A DNA stretch of 6,360 nucleotides from Acidimicrobiia bacterium (GTDB lineage: Bacteria; Actinomycetota; Acidimicrobiia; Spongiisociales; UBA5794): contig JAOZMA010000133.1 in assembly GCA_029934555.1 (NCBI GenBank), positions 1 to 6,360 on the forward strand. Direction: 5' to 3'. The notes below the pieces were generated by a model that was not told where the DNA came from, did not search any database, and worked only from the letters and a program-made list of their open reading frames with translations. Below, piece after piece: positions 6,305-6,360 of the stretch. A program made the position numbers and the translations under genes. The first letter of the stretch is position 1. Every line of letters begins with the position of its first letter.

Positions 6305-6360
6305 TTACCGACTACCGACTACCGACTACCGACTACCGACTACCGACTACCGACTACGGA
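6305..6360. repeat. Heptanucleotide tandem array, CTACCGA units
   Basis: Eight 7-bp units: TTACCGA (6305), six exact CTACCGA (6312-6353) and CTACGGA (6354-6360), running off the window edge. It keeps the 7-bp phase of the preceding TGAG block, so 6270-6360 is thirteen heptads in one register with two unit families. The minus-strand reading is TCGGTAG. Its function is unknown. Confidence 0.95.

Noticed and set aside
1..6360. A composite mobile element bounded by the repeat arrays
   Set aside because: There is no transposase, integrase or target-site duplication; the enclosed genes are metabolic and similar in composition, and the two arrays have different dominant units.

Overview
The window is an ordinary-looking, gene-dense bacterial chromosome segment of high GC content (about 60 % or slightly more by eye). 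It holds five protein genes and is bounded at both ends by intergenic tandem repeats with a 7-bp period. High GC, GTG and TTG starts, one apparently leaderless promoter and the mix of gene families would fit a deep-branching actinobacterium (for example an Acidimicrobiia-like lineage). This placement is weak inference, because no rRNA or other marker gene is present.

Layout. Positions 1-84 are a heptanucleotide array (TGTCTGC changing to TGTCTGG), followed by a short leader. Positions 144-1157 (+) encode a Thermotoga-type 3-deoxy-D-arabino-heptulosonate-7-phosphate (DAHP) synthase. Five bases later, 1163-2185 (+) encodes an ACT-domain prephenate dehydrogenase. Together they form an aromatic amino acid (tyrosine) operon covering the first step of the shikimate pathway and the tyrosine-specific branch. 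Each protein carries a small domain of a type known to bind aromatic amino acids as feedback signals. Convergent to tyrA, with a 35-bp overlap of the 3' ends, is an M20-family metal-dependent amidohydrolase (2151-3326, -). A 63-bp intergenic region separates it from a divergent two-gene operon: a YbdK/GCS2-type carboxylate-amine ligase (3390-4523, +), then, through an ATGA overlap, a glutamine-dependent NAD+ synthetase (4520-6226, +). The window ends in a second mosaic of heptad repeats (6240-6360).

The genes are recognisable housekeeping or metabolic families, and I see no defence system, mobile element, CRISPR array or RNA gene. The least ordinary feature is the pair of flanking heptad mosaics. 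They use several related 7-bp units, stay in 7-bp register while changing unit, and the two intergenic regions share motifs in inverted orientation. This suggests a dispersed, orientable repeat family. Other points of interest are a TTG start for the DAHP synthase supported by exact family numbering, two substitutions in its active-site motifs (Glu to Asp at a metal ligand, and RGG to RGD), a likely leaderless promoter for the amidohydrolase, and a strong excess of GATC tetranucleotides.
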